A model generated the notes under the pieces. The model was not told where the DNA came from. It did not search any database and saw only the letters and a program-made list of their open reading frames with translations. This document shows, in pieces, positions 1 through 8,482 of a DNA stretch of 48,158 nucleotides. The position numbers were made by a program, and so were the translations under genes. Source of the DNA: Paludibacteraceae bacterium (GTDB lineage Bacteria > Bacteroidota > Bacteroidia > Bacteroidales > Paludibacteraceae); the NCBI GenBank assembly GCA_905235225.1, contig CAJOKE010000027.1:1-48158 (forward strand), given 5' to 3'. The number at the start of each line of letters is the position of its first letter. Positions within the stretch are counted from its first letter, which is position 1.

Positions 1-36
1 ACCACAGTGAGGAAACAGCGCAACACATAGAACGGC

Positions 37-95
37 GCGACCCTTGCGGTCACGCAGCCGTAAGGCTACAGGGTAGCGGCGCACAGGGAAGCCGC
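37..95. other. GC-rich block with three successive small hairpins
   Basis: Three short inverted repeats follow one another. They are GACC/GGTC near 39-50, AGCC/GGCT at 56-59 and 64-67 with a GTAA loop, and GCGGC/GCCGC at 76-80 and 91-95. The block is much richer in GC than the AT-rich spacer after it. Reading frames are open through 1-130 on both strands, but none shows a start, a ribosome-binding site or a family I recognise. It could be a palindromic repeat element, a structured RNA, or the edge of something outside the window. Confidence 0.35.
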
Positions 96-129
96 GACCA
101 CCTAAATAAGAAACTATGCAATAGAACTC

Positions 130-334
130 CTTAACAAAATTTTCTGCAAAGATAATGCAAAACCACTTTTAGTGTTCCTCACAAGGGTCTTTTTCCGCAA
201 AAAAGTACCCTTTTTCTTAAAAACCGTATATCTTTCCCCGGTTACTATCCCAATTACAATTATTTTGCATCAAAAACCGGATTGTGACGTACTGAATGCG
301 AACGTAATGCGAACGGGAGTAGCTACAAAAGTAT
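130..334. other. AT-rich intergenic spacer, no gene seen
   Basis: This stretch lies between the hairpin block and the terminator of the ribosomal operon. It has AT-rich runs and homopolymers. A short open frame (172-360, +) has no recognisable family, runs into the terminator and is probably chance. Confidence 0.5.
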
Positions 335-335
335 T

Positions 336-372
336 AAAAAAGTGTGCCAAATTATTTTGACACACTTCTTTT
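336..372 (-). terminator. Intrinsic terminator of the rplM-rpsI-rpsB-tsf operon
   Basis: A 7-bp perfect stem, AAGTGTG at 340-346 pairing with CACACTT at 361-367, encloses an AT-rich loop. A/T runs flank it on both sides. Read on the minus strand, the stem is followed by a T run, 80 bases after the tsf stop. The symmetry means it could also work on the plus strand. Confidence 0.75.
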
Positions 373-450
373 AATGGTGCGACATGGTCGCTATCGGTAA
401 AACATTACGCGGCAAGCAGCCGCACAATGCCGATTATTCCATAAAGCCGA

Positions 451-1440
451 TTACTCTTGATTGAGTGTAACGCGCTTGAAGTCAATGATATTGACATTCT
501 GCTTTTTGAGTACGTCCTTAACCAGCTCTTTCGAGTCAGAGAGGATATACTGTTGCTCAACCAAAGTGGACTCTTTGAGGAACTTCTGCAGACGACCTTG
601 AGCGATCATCTCGACTTTCTTCATATTGAGTTGTGCTTCAGCCTCAGCAGGAACGGTAGCACGGATATTGCGTGCCTGTTCAGCCTGTTCCTCGGTCAGC
701 CATCCTTTGGCGGTGTTGGATGCGATATGGTCATCGCTGTCAGCATGAGCAGGATTGATACCGGCTTTGCGCAGTGCGTTCTCAACAGCCTTATTGATTT
801 CGTCCTGTTTGGTTTTGTCAATAGCGACAGCCAGTTCGCGGTCTTTAATCTCTTGAGCGACATGGTCGGCATCGAGTGCAACAGGAGCCATGGAAGCGAC
901 CTGCATATTCATGCCGTGAACGGTCTCCTGGTCAGCGTCTGCACTATCAGCAGCAACGAGAGAAGACAGTTTGTTACCCAGGTGGTTATAAGCGTCAACC
1001 TTCGGTGCGCAGAGGAAAGCGTAGTCGCTCAACTCCATCTTCTCACCGGTGACACCGCTACGCTCCGTAACGATTTCAGCGGCGGTGAAGTTACCGATTT
1101 TGAGGTTTTTCAACTCATCGAGACTTTGCGGTTTGTTTTGCATTGCAGCATCGAGGATCAACTTAACCATTCCGACAAAATCTTCGTTTTTAGCAACGAA
1201 GTCGGTCTCGCACTTAACGCCGACAATTGCACCGAATCCGTTCTCAGCCTTAGCGAGTACGCAGCCTTCGGAAGCCTCACGGTCACTACGTTTAGCAGCA
1301 ATCGCTTGTCCACGTTTACGAAGGAGGTCTTTAGCCACCTCAAAGTCGCCGTTGGCTTCCTCGAGGGCTTTCTTGACATCCATCATGCCTGCACCGGTCA
1401 TATCGCGCAGTTTCTTAATATCAGCAAGTGTTACAGCCAT
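451..1440 (-). CDS. tsf: Elongation factor Ts
   Basis: EF-Ts is the nucleotide exchange factor that recharges EF-Tu with GTP during translation. The N-terminus shows the usual UBA-like domain (residues 1 to about 55, beginning MAVTLADIKKLRDMTGAGMM). The hallmark TDFVAKNEDF loop, which contacts EF-Tu, follows near residue 80-90. At 329 residues it has the long form typical of Bacteroidetes, compared with about 283 in E. coli. It is the last gene of rplM-rpsI-rpsB-tsf, lies 42 bases after rpsB and is followed by an intrinsic terminator. The identification is secure. Confidence 0.97.
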   Translation of the reverse strand: MAVTLADIKKLRDMTGAGMMDVKKALEEANGDFEVAKDLLRKRGQAIAAKRSDREASEGCVLAKAENGFGAIVGVKCETDFVAKNEDFVGMVKLILDAAMQNKPQSLDELKNLKIGNFTAAEIVTERSGVTGEKMELSDYAFLCAPKVDAYNHLGNKLSSLVAADSADADQETVHGMNMQVASMAPVALDADHVAQEIKDRELAVAIDKTKQDEINKAVENALRKAGINPAHADSDDHIASNTAKGWLTEEQAEQARNIRATVPAEAEAQLNMKKVEMIAQGRLQKFLKESTLVEQQYILSDSKELVKDVLKKQNVNIIDFKRVTLNQE

Positions 1441-1482
1441 AGATATTTACTATTTTTCAATTACAAATTAATTGTTTATGAT

Positions 1483-2340
1483 TTACTCGGCAGCCTCTTC
1501 AGCAGCGGGAGCCTCTTTTGCTTCGGCAACTTTCTCTGCTTCAGCTTTAGGAGCAGCCTTGCGAACACGTGCGCGGCGTTCTTTAGCTACGGGAGCCTCA
1601 GCGTCCTTGTTTTCCTCCTGTTGAGCGGCAGCAGCCTCTTCGTCAGCCTTCTCTACCTTGCGCTCCTCAAGACCCTCTTTGACAGCCTCGCAAACGGCAC
1701 CGAGGATAACCTCGATAGATTTGGTAGCATCATCATTAGCAGGAATAACAAAGTCCACATTGTTCGGGTTAGAGTTGGTATCAACGATAGCGAAAACAGG
1801 AATACCCAGACGGTTAGCCTCAGCAACAGCGATATGCTCTTTCATAACGTCAACCACGAACACGGCACTCGGCAGACGGGTGAGGTCAGCGATAGAGCCG
1901 AGGTTCTTCTCCAATTTCTCACGTTGACGGGTGATTTGGAGTTTCTCACGTTTTGAGATGTTGTCAAAAGTGCCATCGGTCATCATTTTGTCGATGTTGG
2001 ACATTTTCTTGATGGCTTTGCGGATGGTGGGGAAGTTAGTGAGCATACCACCAGCCCAACGCTCGGTGATATAAGGCATACCAACCTCTTGTGCCTTAGC
2101 AGCAACGACTTCCTGTGCCTGTTTTTTAGTTCCTACGAACAGGATTTTACGACCTGATTTAGCAATGTTTTTGAGAGCCTCTGCTGCCTCGTCAATTTTA
2201 ATGGCAGTTTTGTTGAGGTCAATGATGTGGATACCGTTGCGCTCCATGAAGATGTAAGGAGCCATTGCGGGATTCCATTTACGTTTGAGGTGGCCGAAGT
2301 GGCAGCCAGCCTCGAGGAGTTGATCAAAATTAGTTCTCAT
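1483..2340 (-). CDS. rpsB: 30S ribosomal protein S2
   Basis: This is ribosomal protein S2 of the small subunit. The start (MRTNFDQLLEAGCHFGHLKRKWNP), the central GTKKQAQE segment and the IVDTNSNPN motif are characteristic. From about residue 225 the protein has a low-complexity Ala/Glu/Lys-rich extension, which makes it 285 residues instead of about 240. Such acidic tails on S2 are seen in Bacteroidetes. It sits between rpsI (105-base gap holding a hairpin) and tsf. Confidence 0.97.
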   Translation of the reverse strand: MRTNFDQLLEAGCHFGHLKRKWNPAMAPYIFMERNGIHIIDLNKTAIKIDEAAEALKNIAKSGRKILFVGTKKQAQEVVAAKAQEVGMPYITERWAGGMLTNFPTIRKAIKKMSNIDKMMTDGTFDNISKREKLQITRQREKLEKNLGSIADLTRLPSAVFVVDVMKEHIAVAEANRLGIPVFAIVDTNSNPNNVDFVIPANDDATKSIEVILGAVCEAVKEGLEERKVEKADEEAAAAQQEENKDAEAPVAKERRARVRKAAPKAEAEKVAEAKEAPAAEEAAE

Positions 2341-2445
2341 TTGATTTGATTAGTTTGAATTATTCTTTCAATAATTATTCCGTTGCTTCCATGCCGCAGA
2401 GAGTCGCGGCACAGAAGATTCAGTTATCAAGCCGCCGGAGGCAGA
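2341..2445 (-). promoter_or_regulatory. rpsI-rpsB spacer with a hairpin, possible rpsB leader
   Basis: The 105-base gap is long for this operon. It contains a 6-bp perfect stem (TGCCGC at 2392-2397 with GCGGCA at 2406-2411, 8-base loop) and a smaller GCC/GGC stem next to the rpsI stop. S2 is autoregulated through its mRNA leader in some bacteria, so this could be a control element. That is inference, because no known motif was matched. Confidence 0.3.
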
Positions 2446-2832
2446 TTAACGTTTACTGAATTGGAAGTGTTTACGTGCTTTGGGTTGACCGGGTTTCTTA
2501 CGTTCAACCTCACGAGCATCACGGGTGAGGAATCCTTCCGCTTTGAGAGCCGGTTTGTCTTCAGCATTAATCTTAACGAGTGCGCGTGCAATAGCGAGAC
2601 GGAGAGCCTCAGCCTGTCCTTTGAAACCGCCACCGTCAAGGTTAACCTTGATGTCATATTTCTCTTCAACACCTAATTTAGCAAGTGGTTGCTTAACGAT
2701 GAATTGAAGAATCGAGCTGGGGAAATAAACGTCCAAGGGGCGTTTGTTGATCGTGATGTTACCTGCACCTTCACTTACGTAAACACGTGCAACAGCTGCT
2801 TTACGACGACCTAATGCATTAATAGTTTCCAT
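2446..2832 (-). CDS. rpsI: 30S ribosomal protein S9
   Basis: Ribosomal protein S9 reaches the decoding centre through its basic C-terminal tail. The start METINALGRRKAAVARV and the end GQPKARKHFQFSKR are diagnostic, and the length (128 residues) is normal. I chose the ATG at 2832, although an in-frame TTG lies 9 bases upstream. The ATG matches the conserved S9 start and leaves 11 bases after the rplM stop. The gene is co-transcribed with rplM, the usual bacterial pairing. Confidence 0.97.
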   Translation of the reverse strand: METINALGRRKAAVARVYVSEGAGNITINKRPLDVYFPSSILQFIVKQPLAKLGVEEKYDIKVNLDGGGFKGQAEALRLAIARALVKINAEDKPALKAEGFLTRDAREVERKKPGQPKARKHFQFSKR

Positions 2833-2843
2833 ATTCTTCAATA

Positions 2844-3299
2844 TTATTTAAGAGTGTTGATATCAATTTGTTTCGGTGTTTGAGCTTGCATGTTATGCTC
2901 GGGTCCTGCAAATACGCGGAGGTTGGTAATGAGTTTGCTGCCCAGACGATTTTTGGGAAGCATACCCTTAACGACCTTGAGGATGAGGCGGTCAGCACCT
3001 TTGTTCATCAAGTCCTGCGGAGTATATTCGCGTTGTCCACCCGGGAAGCCGGTGTAGCGTACATAAACGCGGTCATTCCACTTGTTGCCGGTCAGTTGAA
3101 CCTTGGCAGCATTGATAATAATAACATTGTCACCGCAATCCACATTAGGTGTGAAATTGGGTTTGTACTTGCCACGAAGCAGCTTAGCCACCTTCGTACA
3201 CATACGGCCAAGAATCTGACCTTCAGCATCAACAACGACCCACTCTTTGTTAACGGTCGCTTTGTTAGCCGATACTGTTTTGTAAGATAAAGTATCCAT
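2844..3299 (-). CDS. rplM: 50S ribosomal protein L13
   Basis: Ribosomal protein L13 is an early assembly protein of the large subunit. The beginning MDTLSYKTVSANK, the core VVVDAEGQILGRMCTKVAKLL and the later VKGMLPKNRLG segment identify it. Its 151 residues are the usual Bacteroidetes length. It is the first gene of the operon. Its start lies about 200 bases downstream of a consensus Bacteroidetes promoter, so the mRNA has a long leader. Confidence 0.97.
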   Translation of the reverse strand: MDTLSYKTVSANKATVNKEWVVVDAEGQILGRMCTKVAKLLRGKYKPNFTPNVDCGDNVIIINAAKVQLTGNKWNDRVYVRYTGFPGGQREYTPQDLMNKGADRLILKVVKGMLPKNRLGSKLITNLRVFAGPEHNMQAQTPKQIDINTLK

Positions 3300-3506
3300 T
3301 AATTTGTTTTGTTTTAGACCAGGCCGACAGACATCTTTACGACTTACGGAATAAATTTGAATTCCAAATTAGGAGTTCCATTGTGCCGACTAATGTCGGT
3401 TTTACCGAAAATCCACTGCCCAGCCCGGCGTATTAATAATTAGTTATTGTTACGGGCAAAAGCCCTATTTAATATCTTCTTTCAGGGCGAACCCCAAAAA
3501 AGCGTG
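3300..3506 (-). promoter_or_regulatory. Long structured leader upstream of rplM
   Basis: About 200 bases separate the promoter from the rplM start. Visible inverted repeats include GGGC/GCCC at 3454-3457 and 3462-3465 (AAAA loop) and CCGA/TCGG at 3386-3389 and 3396-3399. Long structured leaders before ribosomal operons often carry autoregulatory sites for one of the encoded proteins. That role here is inferred from position and structure alone. Confidence 0.4.
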
Positions 3507-3538
3507 CAAAAGTACTACTTTTTTTTCGACTATGCAAA
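3507..3538 (-). promoter_or_regulatory. Promoter of the ribosomal operon
   Basis: On the minus strand this is TTTG (3538-3535), a 20-base spacer, then TACTTTTG (3514-3507). It fits the Bacteroidetes -33/-7 consensus exactly. Confidence 0.75.
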
Positions 3539-3576
3539 TATTTCTTGCATTTTTTAGTATTTTTTTACATTTCCGT

Positions 3577-4254
3577 TTATTTCCGAGTGACTGAATCCTT
3601 CAGGAAACGCCGGTCAAGCATTTTGCGCGAGCGCGTAATCCGCTCTTTGTAGTCACCGAATCTATAAAACACATTTCCTTTTTCATTCTCGGTTTCATCC
3701 AAATCAGAAACCTTGGCGGACGAAACGGTATCCGTCCGGGCAGCAGCCTCTGTTTGTATCCGCGTTGTGTCCGATTGAATGACTTTATACACCGGTCCCA
3801 AGCGGACTTCGGCTGAATCGTCCGGCACCTGCCACAAGTCTATAGGATACCCCAGTTGCAACTCATCACAGATTTCATCAATCGGTCTCAGTTGCCGCTT
3901 GACGGTTTTACCCACCTGATCCAAAGCTTCCCATTGGGCTTTTTCATCCATCACACGGTTCATGACTTTAGGATAAATCTTATTGAACAACTGGGGGTGA
4001 TCGGTGTACCAAACGAGGGAACTGTCAAATTCGGCTTTGGTGATATGGTGTTTGTCCAAGACGACCTGATAATATTTAGCCACATCTTCGTCATGCCCGT
4101 ATGTCAGTCCTTCAACCTGCAGGATAGCGTCGGCGCGATGGAGGTCATAGAGGACTTTGCGCATTTGCCGCGAAGTCAAAATACCTTTCGGGCGACAGCC
4201 ACTGAGGGCTATCAGCACAAGGAGTGTCCATATAAGGATATTGCGGTATCTCAT
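3577..4254 (-). CDS. DUF4296 family lipoprotein
   Basis: This is a predicted lipoprotein with a hydrophobic N-terminus and a lipobox (ALSGC, Cys about residue 20). The mature part begins with the DUF4296 signature (MRKVLYDLHRADAILQ, then a Y..VLDKHHIT..EFD segment, residues 30-110). The function of DUF4296 is unknown. The C-terminal half (residues 130-225) is charged and has no family I recognise. It overlaps lspA by 4 bases (ATGA), so it is the last gene of metK-lspA-DUF4296. Being next to the lipoprotein signal peptidase fits its being a lipoprotein. Confidence 0.8.
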   Translation of the reverse strand: MRYRNILIWTLLVLIALSGCRPKGILTSRQMRKVLYDLHRADAILQVEGLTYGHDEDVAKYYQVVLDKHHITKAEFDSSLVWYTDHPQLFNKIYPKVMNRVMDEKAQWEALDQVGKTVKRQLRPIDEICDELQLGYPIDLWQVPDDSAEVRLGPVYKVIQSDTTRIQTEAAARTDTVSSAKVSDLDETENEKGNVFYRFGDYKERITRSRKMLDRRFLKDSVTRK

Positions 4255-4802
4255 TCCTGCTTTTTCATACTATTATCCAAGTCCTGGCGGAAGAAGAGCA
4301 AAAGAACAATGACTGCAACAACGATGCAGGAATCAGCCAGATTAAACACCGGTCGGAAAAATATACATTCTCCGGCAGAATTGGTAATCAGCGGGAAATA
4401 GAGCATGTCCACCACCTTGCCATACATCCAGCCGGCATAGCCGAACAGTTTGCCGTAGAAAACGCAGTCGATGATATTGCCCAAGGCCCCGGCGGTCACC
4501 AACGCAATCATAGCAAGGAAAGACGAACGCACCTTATTTATATATATAAGCCGGTGCATATACCATCCCAAAACGGCAACCGCGACAATGCGGAACAATG
4601 TCAGCAGCAGTTTGGAGAACCATTCAATACCAAACGCCATGCCGTCATTCTCCACGAAACTTATCCAGAACCATGATGTAACAGGATAAGACTCGCCAAG
4701 CGCGAAATGCGTTCTGACATAGAGTTTGAGAGCCTGATCCGCTGCAACAGCCGTCAGCACGATAGCCGTTACAAGTAATGATTGTCTGATTTGCTTAGTC
4801 AT
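4251..4802 (-). CDS. lspA: Lipoprotein signal peptidase (signal peptidase II)
   Basis: This inner-membrane aspartyl protease removes signal peptides from prolipoproteins after lipidation. Four hydrophobic segments are visible. The family motifs are present: NDGMAFGI (about residues 52-59), GALGNIID with the first catalytic Asp, and VFNLADSCI with the second. The length of 183 residues is normal. The start overlaps the metK stop (ATGA) and the end overlaps the DUF4296 gene, so translation is probably coupled. Several lipoproteins in this window (bamD, apbE and the large BACON protein) would be its substrates. Confidence 0.95.
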   Translation of the reverse strand: MTKQIRQSLLVTAIVLTAVAADQALKLYVRTHFALGESYPVTSWFWISFVENDGMAFGIEWFSKLLLTLFRIVAVAVLGWYMHRLIYINKVRSSFLAMIALVTAGALGNIIDCVFYGKLFGYAGWMYGKVVDMLYFPLITNSAGECIFFRPVFNLADSCIVVAVIVLLLFFRQDLDNSMKKQE

Positions 4803-6025
4803 AGACCGAATGTGCGTTTGATTTCAGCCACTTTGTCCAGTTTTTCCCATGTAAACAGTTCCACTTCACGGGTGAAGGTTTTACCGTTTTCGTCCTTGAA
4901 GGTCTTGGTGACTATTTCATTGGTGCGACCTACATGTCCATAGCGTGCTGTTTCCTCATAAACAGGTTCTTTGAGTTTGAGCGTCTGAATGATTCCGGCC
5001 GGTGTGAGGTCAAAATCAGTACGGATATAATCAACCAGTTCATGCTGCGGCACTTTCATCTCTTCGCCTGTCACATAGATACTGACAGGTTCGGCGACCC
5101 CGATAGCGTAACTGAGTTGCACGAGCAGTTCGCGTGCCACGCCCGCGGCAACGAGGTTTTTGGCAATATATCGTGCCATATAGGCAGCCGAGCGGTCCAC
5201 CTTTGAAGGGTCTTTTCCCGAAAATGCGCCACCGCCGTGTGCGCCGCGTCCGCCATAGGTATCGACAATAATTTTTCTGCCTGTCAAACCGGTGTCACCA
5301 TGAGGACCGCCGATTACAAACTGTCCTGTCGGGTTAACAAGCAGGCGGAAGTCACCTTTCAGCAATTCGCCATAGCGTTTGTCGCGCCGAGCCACTTCGG
5401 GCAGAAGGATATTACGAATGTCCGCAGTTATTTGCGCCTGCGTAACATCAGGATCGTGCTGTGTTGAAACAACAATCGTGTCAATGCGCATCGGTTTGCC
5501 GTCATCGCTATACTCAATGGTCACCTGACTTTTTGCATCGGGACGCAGATAACGCATTTGTTTTCCTTCCTTACGGATATGTGCGAGCGCATAGACGAGC
5601 GTGTGCGCCATATCGAGCGTAAGCGGCATATAGTTATCCGTTTCGTTGGTAGCATAGCCGAACATAATACCCTGGTCCCCGGCACCTTGCGCTTCGGTTT
5701 GGCGGACAACGCCCATGGCTATATCCGCGCTCTGTTCATGCAGCGCAGTCAGAACGCCGCAACTGTCCGCCTCAAACTTATATTCGGATTTGGTGTATCC
5801 GATTTTGCGAATAGTCTCACGCGCCACCTGTTGCACATCGACATATCCGGCAGCGGTCACCTCACCGGCGATAATCACCTGTCCGGTGGTTACCAAGGTC
5901 TCGCAAGCCACATGTGCGTTTGGGTCTTGAGCGATAAAATTGTCCAATACTGCGTCGCTGATCTGGTCAGCGACTTTGTCGGGGTGTCCTTCGGACACGG
6001 ATTCAGAAGTAAATAAATAAGCCAT
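4799..6025 (-). CDS. metK: S-adenosylmethionine synthase
   Basis: MetK makes S-adenosylmethionine from methionine and ATP. The N-terminal motif [19 protein letters not shown], the [10 protein letters not shown] segment, the [14 protein letters not shown] loop and the [16 protein letters not shown] loop are all intact. I took the ATG at 6025. The frame stays open 42 codons further upstream, but that extension crosses the promoter at 6121-6152 and is not conserved. The product is 408 residues. It is first in metK-lspA-DUF4296. No riboswitch I recognise lies in the roughly 90-base leader. Confidence 0.96.
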   Translation of the reverse strand: MAYLFTSESVSEGHPDKVADQISDAVLDNFIAQDPNAHVACETLVTTGQVIIAGEVTAAGYVDVQQVARETIRKIGYTKSEYKFEADSCGVLTALHEQSADIAMGVVRQTEAQGAGDQGIMFGYATNETDNYMPLTLDMAHTLVYALAHIRKEGKQMRYLRPDAKSQVTIEYSDDGKPMRIDTIVVSTQHDPDVTQAQITADIRNILLPEVARRDKRYGELLKGDFRLLVNPTGQFVIGGPHGDTGLTGRKIIVDTYGGRGAHGGGAFSGKDPSKVDRSAAYMARYIAKNLVAAGVARELLVQLSYAIGVAEPVSIYVTGEEMKVPQHELVDYIRTDFDLTPAGIIQTLKLKEPVYEETARYGHVGRTNEIVTKTFKDENGKTFTREVELFTWEKLDKVAEIKRTFGL

Positions 6026-6120
6026 TTTAGCATTTGTTTTAGAGGGGTTGCAATTCGCATAAATCTTTCCCCAGAGGTTAATAAAAATGTCCGCTTTCAG
6101 GTCAATCGCCAAAAAGCGCG

Positions 6121-6152
6121 CAAAGGTACAACAAAAATACGGATTATACAAA
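6121..6152 (-). promoter_or_regulatory. metK operon promoter
   Basis: On the minus strand, TTTG (6152-6149), a 20-base spacer and TACCTTTG (6128-6121) match the Bacteroidetes consensus. The leader to the metK ATG is about 90 bases. Confidence 0.75.
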
Positions 6153-6196
6153 TATTTCTGCGCTTTTACGAAAAAAAGTGTAATTTTCAGTCAGCC

Positions 6197-6251
6197 AAGT
6201 GGCGGCTAAGTGGCAGGTAAGTGGCAGGTAAGTAGCAGGTAAATAACAGTT
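6197..6251. repeat. 11-bp tandem repeat, five units
   Basis: The units are AAGTGGCGGCT, AAGTGGCAGGT twice, AAGTAGCAGGT and AAATAACAGTT. The divergence grows toward the prmA side. The array lies between the two divergent promoters. Confidence 0.85.
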
Positions 6252-6302
6252 GTCATTTTGACATAAAAAATTACTGTTTTTTTTTGAACCCATGCCATAA
6301 AA

Positions 6303-6334
6303 TTTGCACGAACCATTTTTTTGTTGTACCTTTG
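6303..6334 (+). promoter_or_regulatory. prmA operon promoter
   Basis: TTTG (6303-6306), a 20-base spacer and TACCTTTG (6327-6334) fit the consensus. The prmA ATG follows at 6350, so the leader is only about ten bases. Confidence 0.75.
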
Positions 6335-6349
6335 CGCGTTTTTGAGATT

Positions 6350-7165
6350 ATGCTTTACAATCAAGCGACATTTCGATATAATTTCAGCCAAGAATGGGAG
6401 CAAGACCTGTTCGAGCAAGCATTAGCGGATATAGGTTTTGATTCGTTTAGCGATAGTGCCGAAGCCGGGACTGTCAAAACCGCGTATATACCGACAGCGA
6501 TGTTTGACGAAGCCCAATTGCATCATATTATCAGTCAATACAAGGGTATTGAACTGCTGTCTGTATCCCCCTGTGAGGACAATAACTGGAATGAGGTATG
6601 GGAAGCGGAACATCCTGTGATGGAACTGCCGGACGGTATCCGCATTGTTCCGCATTGCGCCTTCGGGGCGGGACATCATGAGACAACAAGCATGCTGATT
6701 GAGCGTATGGGTCAGACGGACATGTCCCGATTTGCAGACGTATTAGACAACGGTTGCGGAACAGGGATTTTAGGTATTATGGCTGGGCGATACGGAGTCC
6801 AACGGGTCACCATGGTTGATATAGATGACAAGAGTGTCGAGAACACCCGTGAGAACATTGCGCTCAACCGCGACCTACTTCACGGAGCGGCATTCAATGT
6901 CCGCCAAGGCGACACACCGCCCGACGGGCGATATGACCTGATACTGAGTAATATACACCGTAATATACTACTACAGCAAATGCCGCTATACGCTGCATGC
7001 CTAAACAGCGGCGGAGAATTATGGATCAGCGGATTCTATGAGCAAAACTGCCCCGCCCTGCTTGCTGCCGCAAGTGCGGTCGGGCTGCAACCAAAAGACG
7101 AAAACCAAAAAGGAGAATGGAAACTATTAGTGCTATATCAACCCCTTACGGGACAGGCGGAATAG
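6350..7165 (+). CDS. prmA: Ribosomal protein L11 methyltransferase
   Basis: PrmA trimethylates ribosomal protein L11 using S-adenosylmethionine. The class I methyltransferase core is clear: VLDNGCGTGILGIMAG (SAM-binding loop, about residues 128-143), then VTMVDID and LILSNIHRNIL. Family residues before the core (FGAGHHETTSM) are also present. The ATG at 6350 is chosen because the frame upstream crosses the promoter. The product is 271 residues. The 3' end overlaps mnmE by 49 bases. It heads prmA-mnmE-yicC-gmk. Confidence 0.92.
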   Translation: MLYNQATFRYNFSQEWEQDLFEQALADIGFDSFSDSAEAGTVKTAYIPTAMFDEAQLHHIISQYKGIELLSVSPCEDNNWNEVWEAEHPVMELPDGIRIVPHCAFGAGHHETTSMLIERMGQTDMSRFADVLDNGCGTGILGIMAGRYGVQRVTMVDIDDKSVENTRENIALNRDLLHGAAFNVRQGDTPPDGRYDLILSNIHRNILLQQMPLYAACLNSGGELWISGFYEQNCPALLAAASAVGLQPKDENQKGEWKLLVLYQPLTGQAE

Positions 7166-8436
7166 CCGTTGTCCGTATCAGCGGCGACAAAGCGATAGCG
7201 ATTGCAGGACGTCTGACCTGTCCGTTAGACAGTGTCAAAGGCTACACCATCCGTCATAGCAAGCTGCATCGGGGAACAGAGATATTAGACGATGTATTAG
7301 TGTCGGTATTCCGTGCGCCGCATTCGTTCACCGGCGAAGATGTGGTGGAGATAGCCTGCCATGGCAGTCTGTATATCCAGCAGGAGTTACTACGCTGGTT
7401 GGCAGAAGAGGGTTGCCGGATGGCACATCCGGGCGAGTTCACACAGCGTGCTTTCTTGAACGGCAAGATGGACTTGACACAAGCCGAGGCGGTGGCGGAT
7501 TTGATTGCTGCAGAGACCAAAGCAGAAAAAGACCTCGCATTAAGCCAGTTACGCGGCGGCGTTTCCAATGAGTTAGCCGCTTTACGCGAGCAACTGCTGC
7601 ATTTCACCTCACTTATTGAATTAGAGTTGGACTTTGCCGACCATGAGGAATTGGAGTTCGCCGACCGCAGCGAACTGAACAGTCTTGCCCATCATATCGA
7701 GCAGAGGCTGTCGTCATTGGCCGGTTCGTTCAAGACAGGCAATGCCATTAAGAACGGTATAGCCGTAGCCATAGCCGGTGCGACGAATGCCGGCAAATCA
7801 ACCATGCTGAACGCCCTGGTAGGTGAAGACCGCGCTATCGTAAGCGATATAGACGGCACGACACGCGACACGATAGAGGACACGGCGGTTATCGGGGGGA
7901 TACTGTTCCGTTTTATAGATACGGCAGGAATCCGCGATACATCTGACCGCATAGAGTCCATGGGGATAGCACGCAGCCGTCAGGCAATAGAGAAAGCACA
8001 AATTGTACTGCATGTAATAGATGCCGCACACCCGGTAGATGACGGATTAAGCGAACTAATCGGCAGCAAGAAGGTAATTCATGTCTATAATAAATCCGAT
8101 ATAGCCGACACGACAAAAGAGATCGGGACAGACAGCCTGTATATCAGTGCCAAGCAAGGCGATGTAGATGCGCTGAAGTCCTTATTGGCAGCAACAGCAC
8201 AGGCGATGTTTCATTACAACGGCACCGTTATCTCCAATGCGCGGCACTACGAGGCACTGATTAGGGCATTAGACGCTATCCGTCGTGTGCAGCAAGGGCT
8301 TCAGGACGGTGTGAGCGGTGAGTTTCTGAGTATGGATCTGCAAGACTGTCTTGCCGCCTTGGGTGAGATAACGGGACAAATCACCTCGCAGGAAGTACTG
8401 AACAACATTTTCTCCAAATTCTGCATAGGCAAATAA
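7117..8436 (+). CDS. mnmE: tRNA uridine-5-carboxymethylaminomethyl modification GTPase
   Basis: MnmE (TrmE) works with MnmG to modify the wobble uridine of several tRNAs. Domain order is typical: an N-terminal tetrahydrofolate-binding domain (METISAISTPYGTGGIAVVR, residues 1 to about 118), a helical domain, and an inserted G domain with P-loop GATNAGKST (about 221-229), DTAGI and NKSD. The C-terminal CIGK, whose Cys is essential in the family, is present. The length of 439 residues is a little short but complete. The start lies inside the prmA reading frame, a 49-base overlap. Confidence 0.95.
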   Translation: METISAISTPYGTGGIAVVRISGDKAIAIAGRLTCPLDSVKGYTIRHSKLHRGTEILDDVLVSVFRAPHSFTGEDVVEIACHGSLYIQQELLRWLAEEGCRMAHPGEFTQRAFLNGKMDLTQAEAVADLIAAETKAEKDLALSQLRGGVSNELAALREQLLHFTSLIELELDFADHEELEFADRSELNSLAHHIEQRLSSLAGSFKTGNAIKNGIAVAIAGATNAGKSTMLNALVGEDRAIVSDIDGTTRDTIEDTAVIGGILFRFIDTAGIRDTSDRIESMGIARSRQAIEKAQIVLHVIDAAHPVDDGLSELIGSKKVIHVYNKSDIADTTKEIGTDSLYISAKQGDVDALKSLLAATAQAMFHYNGTVISNARHYEALIRALDAIRRVQQGLQDGVSGEFLSMDLQDCLAALGEITGQITSQEVLNNIFSKFCIGK

Positions 8437-8482
8437 ATCGAAAACATAACATTTCAAATTACAATATAATATCAACTAACAC

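Larger units (their letters stand above)
6026..6349. other. Divergent intergenic region between metK and prmA
   Basis: This 324-base region has no gene. It holds the metK promoter (minus strand), the prmA promoter (plus strand) and, between them, a five-unit tandem repeat with an 11-bp period. The rest is AT-rich. Confidence 0.7.

Noticed and set aside
172..360. Short plus-strand frame near the left end
   Set aside because: It has no family and runs into the terminator hairpin of the ribosomal operon.
457..1956. Long plus-strand frame (499 codons) over tsf and rpsB
   Set aside because: It is the shadow of two strongly identified ribosomal/translation genes on the other strand and matches no family.
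6026..6120. SAM riboswitch before metK
   Set aside because: The leader is short and shows no stems or conserved blocks of a known SAM riboswitch that I could recognise.
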